A DNA stretch of 64,000 nt. Origin: Halodurantibacterium flavum. GTDB lineage: Bacteria; Pseudomonadota; Alphaproteobacteria; Rhodobacterales; Rhodobacteraceae. Under the pieces are notes generated by a model. That model had not been told where the DNA came from and did no database searches. It saw nothing but the letters and a program-made list of their open reading frames with translations. The stretch lies in the NCBI RefSeq assembly GCF_042681825.1, contig NZ_JBHUGH010000011.1:62001-126000 (forward strand), read 5' to 3'. How positions within the stretch are numbered: position 1 is the stretch's first letter; each line of letters starts with the position of its first letter. Positions 34,572 to 42,602 of this stretch are shown piece after piece. The position numbers and the translations under genes are program-made.

Positions 34572-34852
34572 TGCGCGGCCTGTTCCTCATCTCTCTGCTG
34601 GCGCTTGCCGGCTGCTGGCAGGCAACCCAGCCGCCCGTGCCGCAATACACGGGCACCCCGCGGGAACGTCTGGTGCAGGCGGTCGAGGCGAGCGGTTGCG
34701 CGATCAATCCCGCGAATTCCGCCCGTATCCAGCAATCCACCGGGCTGACCGAGGCGCAGATCCGCGCGCTTGTGCTTGAAGAGGCGCAGGCGGGCATGGT
34801 CGAGATAACCGGCCCGGATACGGTCAAAATCATTACGGAGAACTGTCGCTGA
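34571..34852 (+). CDS. Small lipoprotein encoded between nuoD and nuoE
   Basis: A 93-residue product with a lipoprotein signal peptide (FLISLLALAGC, lipobox LAGC, lipidated Cys15). The mature part is short and soluble, with two further cysteines (in GCAINPANS and the final NCR) that could form a disulfide. It is coupled by TGATG overlaps on both sides, to nuoD and nuoE, so it is made in step with complex I. Function unknown; an assembly or envelope-side accessory role is speculation. Similar unidentified genes are known in Rhodobacter-type nuo clusters. Confidence 0.75.
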   Translation: MRGLFLISLLALAGCWQATQPPVPQYTGTPRERLVQAVEASGCAINPANSARIQQSTGLTEAQIRALVLEEAQAGMVEITGPDTVKIITENCR

Positions 34853-35988
34853 TGCTGCGCCGTCTTCACCCAGAGCAGCCGGAGAGCTTTGCCTTCACGC
34901 CTGCCAACCAGGAATGGGCACAGGCCCAGATCAGCAAATACCCCGAGGGTCGGCAGGCTTCGGCGATCATCCCGCTGCTCTGGCGCGCGCAGGAACAGGA
35001 AGGCTGGCTGACCCGTCCGGCGATCGAGCATGTCGCGGAAATGCTGGGGATGGCCTATATCCGGGCGCTTGAGGTCGCGACATTCTACTTCATGTTCCAG
35101 CTTCAGCCGGTCGGTTCGGTCGCCAATATCCAGATCTGCGGCACCACGTCCTGCATGATCTGCGGCGCCGAGGATCTGGTCGGCGTCTGTCAGGATCTGA
35201 TCGCCGCGAAGCCGCACACGCTTTCGGCCGATGGCAAGTTTTCCTGGGAAGAGGTGGAGTGTCTGGGCGCCTGCGCTAACGCCCCGATGGCCCAGATCGG
35301 CAAGGATTACTACGAAAACCTGACGGCGGAACGCCTGCGTGAGATCATCGCCGAACTGGCGGCTGGCAAGGTGCCGGTGCCCGGCCCGCAGAACGGGCGC
35401 TACGCCTCGGAACCGGCAGGTGAACCCACGACGCTGAAAGACCATGTCGAGGGGCGCGATGCACATAACGCCTCGGTCCGGCTGGCGCTCGATATCGGCG
35501 ACACCGTCAAGCGGATCGACGGAACCGAAGTCCCGATCCTGACACCCTGGATCAAGCCGGCCGAACCCACCGCAGCCGAGGGTGAGCCGCAGCAGCCCGA
35601 ACCCGGCGCTGGACTTCCCGCCGACGAGACCGGGATCACGGTCGAAGAGGCCCCGGCCGAAGCAAAGGCGCGCCCAGAGGCGACCGAACCGGCCAAGGCC
35701 GCGGATCGTGCCAGCGGGGCAGGGGTAAAGCCGGTGACGCTTTCGTCGCCGCGCCCCGACCAGCGGGAAGATCTGACCCTGCTCGACGGCATCGGGCCCG
35801 ATGAACAGGCGGCGCTCAACGCGCTCGGGGTCTGGCATCTGGACCAGATCGCGGCCTGGACGCCGGAAGAACTGGAATGGGTCGATGCCAATCTTCAGGG
35901 GTTCGGCGGACGGGCGACCCGCGACGGTTGGGTCGCAGTGGCCAAGGCGAAGCTTGCCGCCGAAAAGATCGACGAAGACAAGGGCTGA
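34852..35988 (+). CDS. nuoE: NADH-quinone oxidoreductase subunit E with long C-terminal extension
   Basis: The 24-kDa [2Fe-2S] (N1a) subunit, here 378 residues against about 160-240 in most bacteria. The first ~180 residues are a normal thioredoxin-like NuoE, with cysteines in ICGTTSCMICG and VECLGACANAPM. After about residue 190 comes an acidic Pro/Glu/Ala-rich linker. A C-terminal module (about 305-375; LLDGIGPDEQAALNALGV, then W-T-P-E-E-L) resembles the helix-hairpin-helix domains attached to ribosomal or complex I proteins in alphaproteobacteria. The role of the extension is unknown. Coupled to the lipoprotein gene by TGATG. Confidence 0.93.
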   Translation: MLRRLHPEQPESFAFTPANQEWAQAQISKYPEGRQASAIIPLLWRAQEQEGWLTRPAIEHVAEMLGMAYIRALEVATFYFMFQLQPVGSVANIQICGTTSCMICGAEDLVGVCQDLIAAKPHTLSADGKFSWEEVECLGACANAPMAQIGKDYYENLTAERLREIIAELAAGKVPVPGPQNGRYASEPAGEPTTLKDHVEGRDAHNASVRLALDIGDTVKRIDGTEVPILTPWIKPAEPTAAEGEPQQPEPGAGLPADETGITVEEAPAEAKARPEATEPAKAADRASGAGVKPVTLSSPRPDQREDLTLLDGIGPDEQAALNALGVWHLDQIAAWTPEELEWVDANLQGFGGRATRDGWVAVAKAKLAAEKIDEDKG

Positions 35989-35997
35989 GGACGACGG

Positions 35998-36222
35998 GTG
36001 ACGGGCGGGTCGGATCAGGATCGGGAACTGGCGCGGCAGGTTCGGCTGGTGGCGATTGTTCTTGTGACGACCATGGTGGTCTGGATGGGGCTGCAATGGC
36101 TCGGGGGGCAGATGGGATGGGAAGCGCGGTATGTCTTCCTTTTTGATCTTGCCGCGCTGGCTGCCTTTGTCTGGTCGCTGGTGGTGACATATCGGATCTG
36201 GCGCAGGCGTCAGGAGAAGTGA
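35998..36222 (+). CDS. DUF5337-like small membrane protein in the nuo operon
   Basis: A 74-residue product with two hydrophobic helices (about 17-37 and 46-65) and charged ends, ending RIWRRRQEK. GTG start at 35998 lies 9 bp after nuoE, and nuoF begins 10 bp after the stop, so it is embedded in the operon. It resembles the Rhodobacteraceae DUF5337 family. A complex I assembly or accessory role is suggested only by position. Confidence 0.72.
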   Translation: MTGGSDQDRELARQVRLVAIVLVTTMVVWMGLQWLGGQMGWEARYVFLFDLAALAAFVWSLVVTYRIWRRRQEK

Positions 36223-36232
36223 GAGCGAAGCG

Positions 36233-37528
36233 ATGCTGAAGGATCAGGACCGGATCTTTACCAACCTTTACGGGATGCACGAACGCACCCTCGCTGGCGC
36301 GAAGAAACGCGGGCATTGGGACGGGACCGCCGGCATCATCGAAAAGGGGCGCGACTGGATCATCGACCAGATGAAGGCCAGCGGGCTGCGTGGTCGCGGC
36401 GGCGCCGGCTTTCCCACCGGGCTCAAGTGGTCCTTCATGCCCAAGGAAAGCGACGGACGCCCGGCCTATCTGGTCATCAACGCCGACGAATCCGAGCCCG
36501 CGACCTGCAAGGACCGCGAGATCATGCGTCACGATCCGCACACGCTGATCGAGGGCGCGCTGATCGCGAGCTTTGCGATGAATGCGCACACGGCCTACAT
36601 CTATATCCGCGGCGAATATATCCGCGAACGTGAGGCCCTGCAGGCCGCGATCGACGAATGCTATGATAACGGCCTTCTGGGCCGGAACGCGGCGGGTTCG
36701 GGCTGGGACTTTGACCTGTTCCTGCATCACGGTGCCGGCGCCTATATCTGCGGCGAGGAAACCGCCCTGCTCGAAAGCCTTGAGGGCAAGAAGGGCATGC
36801 CGCGGATGAAACCGCCCTTCCCGGCCGGGGCCGGCCTTTACGGCTGCCCAACGACGGTGAACAACGTGGAATCCATTGCGGTGGTGCCGACTATCCTGCG
36901 TCGTGGGGGTGAGTGGTTTGCAAGCTTTGGCCGCCCGAACAACGCGGGCGTCAAGCTCTTTGGTCTGACCGGGCATGTGAACACCCCTTGCGTGGTCGAG
37001 GAATCCATGTCGATCTCGATGAAGGAACTCATCGAGCGGCATGGCGGCGGCGTCCGCGGCGGCTGGAAGAACCTCAAGGCGGTGATCCCGGGCGGGGCCT
37101 CCTGTCCGATCCTGCCGGCCGATCTGTGCGACACCGCGATCATGGACTATGACGGGATGCGCGAGCTCAAATCGAGCTTTGGCACCGCCTGCATGATCGT
37201 GATGGACCAGCAGACGGACGTCATCAAGGCGGTCTGGCGGCTCGCGAAATTCTTCAAGCACGAAAGCTGCGGGCAGTGCACGCCCTGCCGCGAAGGCACG
37301 GGCTGGATGATGCGGGTCATGGACAGGCTGGTGCGCGGCGAGGCCGAGGTCGAAGAGATCGACATGCTGCTCGACGTGACCAAGCAGGTCGAAGGGCATA
37401 CGATCTGCGCCCTTGGCGATGCGGCGGCCTGGCCGATCCAGGGCCTGATCCGGCACTACCGGAACGAGATCGAGGACCGCATCAAGGCGAAACGGACCGG
37501 CCGCGTCAGCGCGGTCGCGGCGGAGTAA
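36233..37528 (+). CDS. nuoF: NADH-quinone oxidoreductase subunit F
   Basis: The 51-kDa subunit that oxidises NADH; 431 residues. FMN/NADH-binding glycine loops are visible (GLRGRGGAGFPTGLKW, about 53-68; GAGAYICGEETALLES), and the N3 [4Fe-4S] site is ESCGQCTPCREG with the fourth cysteine in HTICALGD. It lies 4 bp upstream of nuoG. Confidence 0.97.
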   Translation: MLKDQDRIFTNLYGMHERTLAGAKKRGHWDGTAGIIEKGRDWIIDQMKASGLRGRGGAGFPTGLKWSFMPKESDGRPAYLVINADESEPATCKDREIMRHDPHTLIEGALIASFAMNAHTAYIYIRGEYIREREALQAAIDECYDNGLLGRNAAGSGWDFDLFLHHGAGAYICGEETALLESLEGKKGMPRMKPPFPAGAGLYGCPTTVNNVESIAVVPTILRRGGEWFASFGRPNNAGVKLFGLTGHVNTPCVVEESMSISMKELIERHGGGVRGGWKNLKAVIPGGASCPILPADLCDTAIMDYDGMRELKSSFGTACMIVMDQQTDVIKAVWRLAKFFKHESCGQCTPCREGTGWMMRVMDRLVRGEAEVEEIDMLLDVTKQVEGHTICALGDAAAWPIQGLIRHYRNEIEDRIKAKRTGRVSAVAAE

Positions 37529-37532
37529 GGCG

Positions 37533-39542
37533 ATGAGCAACCTGCGTAAAATCATCATCGACGGGATCGAGCTTGAGGTCGATCCGGCGATGACCCTCAT
37601 TCAGGCGGCCGAGCAGGCGGGGATCGAGATCCCGCGTTTCTGCTATCATGAACGCCTGTCGATCGCCGGGAACTGCCGCATGTGTCTGGTCGAGGTCGTC
37701 GGCGGCCCGCCGAAGCCTGCCGCGTCCTGCGCGATGCAGGTCAAGGACCTGCGGCCGGGGCCGGAAGGCCAGCCGCCGGTGGTCAAGACGAACTCGCCCA
37801 TGGTCAAGAAGGCGCGCGAAGGGGTGATGGAGTTCCTGCTCATTAACCATCCGCTCGATTGTCCGATCTGCGACCAGGGGGGCGAATGCGACCTTCAGGA
37901 CCAGGCGATGGCCTATGGCGTGGATTTCAGCCGCTATCGCGAGCCGAAACGGGCATCGGAAGACCTGGACCTCGGGCCGCTGGTCGAAACCCACATGACG
38001 CGCTGTATTTCGTGCACCCGCTGCGTGCGCTTTACCACCGAAGTCGCCGGCATCACCCAGATGGGCCAGACGGGCCGCGGTGAGGACAGCGAGATCACGA
38101 GCTACCTGAACGAGACGCTCGCCTCCAACCTGCAGGGCAACATCATCGACCTCTGCCCGGTGGGGGCCCTGGTCAGCAAGCCCTATGCCTTTACGGCCCG
38201 GCCGTGGGAACTGGTGAAGACCGAGACGGTCGACGTGATGGATGCGCTCGGCTCGAACATTCGCGTGGATACGCGCGGGCGCGAGGTCATGCGCATCCTG
38301 CCGCGCAACCATGACGGCGTGAACGAGGAATGGATCTCCGACAAGACCCGCTTTGTCTGGGACGGTCTGCGGCGGCAACGGCTGGACAAGCCGTATATCC
38401 GCGAAAACGGGCGGCTGCGTCCGGCCACCTGGGCCGAGGCGCTGACGCGCGCGGCAGAGGCGATGAAGGGCCGGAAGGTCGCGGGCCTCGTGGGCGATCT
38501 GGCCCCGGTCGAGGCGGCTTTCGCCCTGAAGGACCTGATGGATCGCATCGGCGGCGTGACAGAATGCCGGACTGATGGCGCCAAGCTGCCGGCGGGCAAC
38601 CGTTCCGGCTATGTGGGCAACGCGGCAATCGAAGATATCGACAGCGCGGCAGCGATCTATCTGATCGGCACCAACCCGCGGCTTGAGGCGCCGGTGCTCA
38701 ATGCGCGGATCCGCAAGGCATGGATCCATGGGGCGGTCGTGCATCGGGTCGGGCCTGTGGCCGACCTGACCTATGACGTCACCGATCACGGGATCGACCG
38801 GGCGGCGCTGACCACGCTGGCCTCGGCTGCAGACGCGGCGGAAGGTGCGGTCGTGATCGTGGGGCAGGGCGCCCTGAACGAATCCGACGGGGCAGCGGTG
38901 CTGTCGCAGGCGATGAAACTTGCCGAACGTCTGGGCGGCCGGATGCTCGTGCTCCACACGGCTGCGGCGCGCGTGGGCGCGATGGACGTGGGTGCCGTGA
39001 CCGAGGGTGGAATTTCCGCCGCCCTCGACGGGGCCGAGGTCGTCTATAACCTTGGCGCGGATGAGGTGGAGATCGCGCCGGGTCCCTTTGTCATCTATCA
39101 GGGCAGCCATGGCGACCGGGGCGCGCATCGAGCCGATATCGTTCTGCCCGGCGCCGCCTATACCGAGGAACCGGGGCTCTTCGTGAACACCGAAGGCCGG
39201 CCGCAGCTTGCCCTGCGCGCAGGCTTCCCGCCGGGCGACGCCAAGGAGAACTGGGCGATCCTGCGGGCGCTTTCGGCGGAACTGGGCGCGGTTCTGCCCT
39301 ATGACAGCATCGGCCAGCTGCGCCAGACGCTGATCGCCGCCGTTCCGCATCTGGAACATGTCGATGAGGTGGCGGAAAACGCCTGGCAGCGTGTGCCGCT
39401 GCAGGAACCGGCGACGGCCAGCTTCCGCTATGCGGTGCGCGATTTTTATCTGACGAACCCCATTGCCCGCGCCTCGGCCCTGATGGCCGAGCTTTCGGCG
39501 ATGGAGCAGGCGCGCCATGCCGCGCCGCTTGCGGCAGAGTAA
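37533..39542 (+). CDS. nuoG: NADH-quinone oxidoreductase subunit G
   Basis: The 75-kDa subunit, 669 residues. The N-terminal [2Fe-2S] site is CYHERLSIAGNCRMC. The His-coordinated [4Fe-4S] region follows (NHPLDCPICDQGGECDLQDQ), then a second [4Fe-4S] site (RCISCTRCVRF). The C-terminal molybdopterin-oxidoreductase-like fold lacks cofactor function in this family. ATG after GGAGTAAGG. The nuoG-nuoH gap of 123 bp is the longest within the operon. Confidence 0.97.
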   Translation: MSNLRKIIIDGIELEVDPAMTLIQAAEQAGIEIPRFCYHERLSIAGNCRMCLVEVVGGPPKPAASCAMQVKDLRPGPEGQPPVVKTNSPMVKKAREGVMEFLLINHPLDCPICDQGGECDLQDQAMAYGVDFSRYREPKRASEDLDLGPLVETHMTRCISCTRCVRFTTEVAGITQMGQTGRGEDSEITSYLNETLASNLQGNIIDLCPVGALVSKPYAFTARPWELVKTETVDVMDALGSNIRVDTRGREVMRILPRNHDGVNEEWISDKTRFVWDGLRRQRLDKPYIRENGRLRPATWAEALTRAAEAMKGRKVAGLVGDLAPVEAAFALKDLMDRIGGVTECRTDGAKLPAGNRSGYVGNAAIEDIDSAAAIYLIGTNPRLEAPVLNARIRKAWIHGAVVHRVGPVADLTYDVTDHGIDRAALTTLASAADAAEGAVVIVGQGALNESDGAAVLSQAMKLAERLGGRMLVLHTAAARVGAMDVGAVTEGGISAALDGAEVVYNLGADEVEIAPGPFVIYQGSHGDRGAHRADIVLPGAAYTEEPGLFVNTEGRPQLALRAGFPPGDAKENWAILRALSAELGAVLPYDSIGQLRQTLIAAVPHLEHVDEVAENAWQRVPLQEPATASFRYAVRDFYLTNPIARASALMAELSAMEQARHAAPLAAE

Positions 39543-39552
39543 GGAAAACCCG

Positions 39553-39642
39553 GTGCGGAACCTTCTGCGCCGGATGCGAAAAGGGTGGCACGCGGCGTCC
39601 GGATGCTGTTTACAGCGGGCATCGCGCAGCCAGAGCGGATGA
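39553..39642 (+). other. Possible 29-codon open frame between nuoG and nuoH
   Basis: A GTG at 39553 with AAGGA 7 bases upstream opens a 29-residue, Arg/Ser-rich frame (starting MRNLLRRMRKGWH) ending at 39642. It fills most of the nuoG-nuoH gap. It may be a real leaderless-like peptide or chance in GC-rich DNA; no similarity is recognisable. Confidence 0.2.
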
Positions 39643-39665
39643 CGCGCTGAGGGATGTGAGGCACT

Positions 39666-40703
39666 ATGGCTGACTTTCTGCAATCGGGTCTGGGGATCGC
39701 TTTGACGATCGCGGCACAGGGCCTTCTGATCATCATGTTCGTGATGATCTCGCTTCTGTTCCTCGTTTATGGCGACCGCAAGATCTGGGCAGCGGTGCAG
39801 ATGCGCCGGGGTCCGAACGTGGTCGGTCCCTTTGGTCTTCTGCAATCCGTGGCCGACGCGCTGAAATATGTCGTCAAGGAAATCGTCGTGCCCGCCGGCG
39901 CCGACCGCCCGGTCTACTTCCTCGCGCCGATGCTCTCCTTCGTGCTGGCCGTCACGGCCTGGGCGGTGATCCCGTTCAACTCCAGTTGGGTGCTGGCCGA
40001 TATCAACGTCGCGATCCTCTTTGTCTTCGCCGTCTCCTCGCTCGAGGTTTACGGCGTCATCATGGGGGGCTGGGCTTCGAACTCCAAATACCCGTTCCTT
40101 GGCTCGCTTCGGTCGGCGGCACAGATGATTTCCTATGAGGTGTCGCTGGGCCTGATCATCATCGGCATCATCATCTCGACCGGCTCGATGAACTTCGGCG
40201 CGATTGTCGCGGCGCAGGATGGCCCCTATGGCATCTTCAGCTGGTACTGGCTGCCGCATCTGCCGATGGTGGTGCTGTTCCTGGTGTCGGCGCTCGCGGA
40301 AACCAACCGCCCGCCCTTCGACCTGCCCGAGGCGGAATCCGAACTCGTCGCCGGCTTCATGGTCGAATATTCCTCGACGCCGTACCTTCTGTTCATGGCG
40401 GGGGAATATATCGCCATCTTCCTGATGTGCGCCTTGATGAGCCTCCTGTTCTTCGGCGGCTGGCTGTCGCCCATTCCCGGGCTGCCCGATGGCGCGCTCT
40501 GGATGGTCGCCAAGATGGCGTTCTTCTTCTTCGTCTTCGCAATGGTGAAGGCAATCGTGCCGCGCTACCGCTATGACCAACTGATGCGGATCGGCTGGAA
40601 GGTGTTCCTGCCTCTTTCGCTCGGCTGGGTCGTGCTGGTGGCGTTTCTGGCGAAATTTGAAGTACTCGGCGGCGCCTGGGCCCGCTGGGCAACCGGAGGC
40701 TGA
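39666..40703 (+). CDS. nuoH: NADH-quinone oxidoreductase subunit H
   Basis: Membrane subunit contacting the quinone chamber; 345 residues with about eight hydrophobic helices. Conserved blocks are YGDRKIWAAVQMRRGPNVVGP, the polar loop ETNRPPFDLPEAESELVAG and MVEYSSTPYLLFMAGEY. Three bases separate it from nuoI. Confidence 0.97.
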   Translation: MADFLQSGLGIALTIAAQGLLIIMFVMISLLFLVYGDRKIWAAVQMRRGPNVVGPFGLLQSVADALKYVVKEIVVPAGADRPVYFLAPMLSFVLAVTAWAVIPFNSSWVLADINVAILFVFAVSSLEVYGVIMGGWASNSKYPFLGSLRSAAQMISYEVSLGLIIIGIIISTGSMNFGAIVAAQDGPYGIFSWYWLPHLPMVVLFLVSALAETNRPPFDLPEAESELVAGFMVEYSSTPYLLFMAGEYIAIFLMCALMSLLFFGGWLSPIPGLPDGALWMVAKMAFFFFVFAMVKAIVPRYRYDQLMRIGWKVFLPLSLGWVVLVAFLAKFEVLGGAWARWATGG

Positions 40704-40706
40704 CAA

Positions 40707-41198
40707 ATGGGGATCGATATCACCCGCGCCGTCAAGTACTTCCTCCTGACGGATTTTCTCAAGGGCTTCGCGCTCGGGATGCGCTATTTCGTGGCGCCCA
40801 AGCCGACGCTGAACTACCCGCATGAAAAAGGCGCACTCTCGCCCCGGTTCCGGGGGGAACATGTGCTGCGTCGCTATCCGAATGGTGAGGAACGCTGCAT
40901 CGCCTGCAAGCTTTGCGAGGCGATCTGCCCCGCCCAGGCGATCACGATCGAGGCCGAACCGCGCGAGGACGGCAGCCGCCGCACCACGCGCTACGACATC
41001 GACATGACGAAATGCATCTATTGCGGTTTCTGCCAGGAAGCCTGCCCGGTCGATGCCATCGTCGAAGGTCCGAACTTCGAGTTTTCGACCGAGACGCGCG
41101 AAGAACTTTTCTACGACAAGGCCCGCCTGCTCGAAAACGGTGAGCGGTGGGAGGCACGGATCTCCCGCAACATCGAACTGGACGCGCCCTACAGATGA
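40707..41198 (+). CDS. nuoI: NADH-quinone oxidoreductase subunit I
   Basis: The 163-residue 8Fe ferredoxin-like subunit carrying clusters N6a and N6b. Two complete motifs, CIACKLCEAICP and CIYCGFCQEACP, are visible. An N-terminal amphipathic segment (YFLLTDFLKGFALGMRYF) lies on the membrane. Stop overlaps the following CMD-family gene as ATGA. Confidence 0.97.
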   Translation: MGIDITRAVKYFLLTDFLKGFALGMRYFVAPKPTLNYPHEKGALSPRFRGEHVLRRYPNGEERCIACKLCEAICPAQAITIEAEPREDGSRRTTRYDIDMTKCIYCGFCQEACPVDAIVEGPNFEFSTETREELFYDKARLLENGERWEARISRNIELDAPYR

Positions 41199-41605
41199 GC
41201 AACGACTTTTCCAAGCTCTTTGAGGCAATGATGCAGCAAAGCCAGGAGATGGCGCGGAAATTCAATCCCGCGCTCGAGAACTTCCGGCTTTCGGGGTATG
41301 AGGATCTCATGCCCACGCTCTCCAAGAGCTTCATGGAAATGGCGTTCGGCAAGACCTTCAACCGGGAGGGGCTGGATGCCAAGACGCGGCTTCTGGTCAT
41401 CATCGCGGCGCTGACGGTGATGGGCGCGCAGGCCGAACCGCAGCTCAAGCTCACGATCCGCCATGCGCTGGAGGCCGGCGCCCGCAAGCGCGAGATCGCG
41501 GAAGTGATCCATCAGATGACCATGTTCGGCGGGTTGCCCGCCGTGACAAAGGCGCTCCAGATCGCACAGGGCGTCTTTGCCGAAACCGAGGAGGACAGCG
41601 CGTGA
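41195..41605 (+). CDS. Carboxymuconolactone decarboxylase-like (AhpD-fold) protein between nuoI and nuoJ
   Basis: A 136-residue helical protein. The central part (KTRLLVIIAALTVMGAQAE, then LKLTIRHALEAGARKREIAEVIHQMTMFGG) is the CMD domain core, including the conserved His-containing helix. The redox CxxC of AhpD is absent, so peroxidase activity is unlikely. Overlaps nuoI (ATGA) and nuoJ (GTGA), so it is translated with complex I. Its role is unknown; genes like this are not standard complex I subunits. Confidence 0.8.
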   Translation: MSNDFSKLFEAMMQQSQEMARKFNPALENFRLSGYEDLMPTLSKSFMEMAFGKTFNREGLDAKTRLLVIIAALTVMGAQAEPQLKLTIRHALEAGARKREIAEVIHQMTMFGGLPAVTKALQIAQGVFAETEEDSA

Positions 41606-42216
41606 CTGTCGCGGATTATGCCTTTTATGCCTTTGCGCTCGTCACCGTTGCGGCGGGCTTCCTTGTGGTCGTGGCACGCAACCCGGTACATTCGGTGCTG
41701 TGGCTGATCCTTGCGTTCCTGTCCTCGGCGGGGCTTTTCGTGCTTCTGGGCGCGGAATTCGTGGCGATGCTGCTGATCATCGTCTATGTGGGCGCGGTCG
41801 CGGTGCTGTTCCTTTTCGTGGTGATGATGCTCGACATCGACTTTGCCGCGCTGAAGGCCGAGATGGCGAAATACGTGCCGCTCGCGGCGCTGATCGGTCT
41901 GGTGATCCTGATGCAGCTGGCGCTGGTCTTCGGTGCATGGCAGCAGGCTGACGGGGCCCTCGGGCTGCGGCAGGCCGTGACCCCGGATATGGAAGAGATC
42001 CACAACACGCACGCGCTGGGGCTGCTGCTTTACGATCAGTATGTGTTCCTCTTCCAGACTGCCGGCCTGATCCTGCTGGTCGCGATGATCGGGGCGATTG
42101 TGCTGACACTGCGGCACCGCGAGGGGATCAAGCGGCAGGACGTGCTGTCGCAGATGTATCGCGATCCGGCCAAGACGCTGGAACTCAAGGATGTAAAGCC
42201 CGGCCAGGGGCTCTGA
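41602..42216 (+). CDS. nuoJ: NADH-quinone oxidoreductase subunit J
   Basis: Membrane subunit of 204 residues with five hydrophobic segments. The conserved block RNPVHSVLWLILAFLSSAG and the glycine-bearing helix YVGAVAVLFLFVVMML, which undergoes a coupling-related conformational change, are intact. GTG start overlaps the upstream stop as GTGA. The 74-bp gap to nuoK carries a GGAGG before its ATG. Confidence 0.95.
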   Translation: MTVADYAFYAFALVTVAAGFLVVVARNPVHSVLWLILAFLSSAGLFVLLGAEFVAMLLIIVYVGAVAVLFLFVVMMLDIDFAALKAEMAKYVPLAALIGLVILMQLALVFGAWQQADGALGLRQAVTPDMEEIHNTHALGLLLYDQYVFLFQTAGLILLVAMIGAIVLTLRHREGIKRQDVLSQMYRDPAKTLELKDVKPGQGL

Positions 42217-42290
42217 ACAGGACCCGGTCCGCGCCAAGGCGTGGCCCGGACGCGCGGAAAGAAGCAGGGCGCAGGCCCGGAGGGACGATG

Positions 42291-42596
42291 ATGGTGGGAC
42301 TGGAACATTACCTGACGGTGGCGGCGACGCTGTTCGTCATCGGCATCTTCGGCATCTTCCTCAACCGGAAGAATGTCATCGTGATCCTGATGTCGATCGA
42401 ACTGATGCTGCTTGCGGTCAACATCAACCTTGTCGCGTTTTCGAGCTTCCTCGGCGATCTGGTCGGGCAGGTCTTCACGATGTTCGTTCTTACCGTCGCG
42501 GCCGCCGAGGCGGCGATCGGCCTTGCGATCCTGGTCTGCTTCTTCCGCAACAGGGGCACGATTGATGTCGAGGACATCAACGTGATGAAGGGGTAA
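42291..42596 (+). CDS. nuoK: NADH-quinone oxidoreductase subunit K
   Basis: The 101-residue antiporter-like membrane subunit with three helices. It contains the buried glutamates of the proton path (ELMLLAVNINLVAFS and AAAEAAIGLAILV). Two adjacent ATG codons are possible (42288 and 42291); the second has better spacing from GGAGG (42279-42283) and gives the normal MxGLEHYL start. Confidence 0.95.
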   Translation: MVGLEHYLTVAATLFVIGIFGIFLNRKNVIVILMSIELMLLAVNINLVAFSSFLGDLVGQVFTMFVLTVAAAEAAIGLAILVCFFRNRGTIDVEDINVMKG

Positions 42597-42602
42597 GGGC
42601 CG

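Noticed and set aside
37506..41228. A 1240-codon open frame on the minus strand across nuoG, nuoH and nuoI
   Set aside because: It is antisense to well-supported complex I genes. Its composition (Arg, His, Gln, Pro rich) is typical of antisense frames in GC-rich coding DNA, and no domain is recognisable.
41195..41605. AhpD-type alkylhydroperoxidase
   Set aside because: The CxxC redox motif is missing, so only the fold can be claimed.
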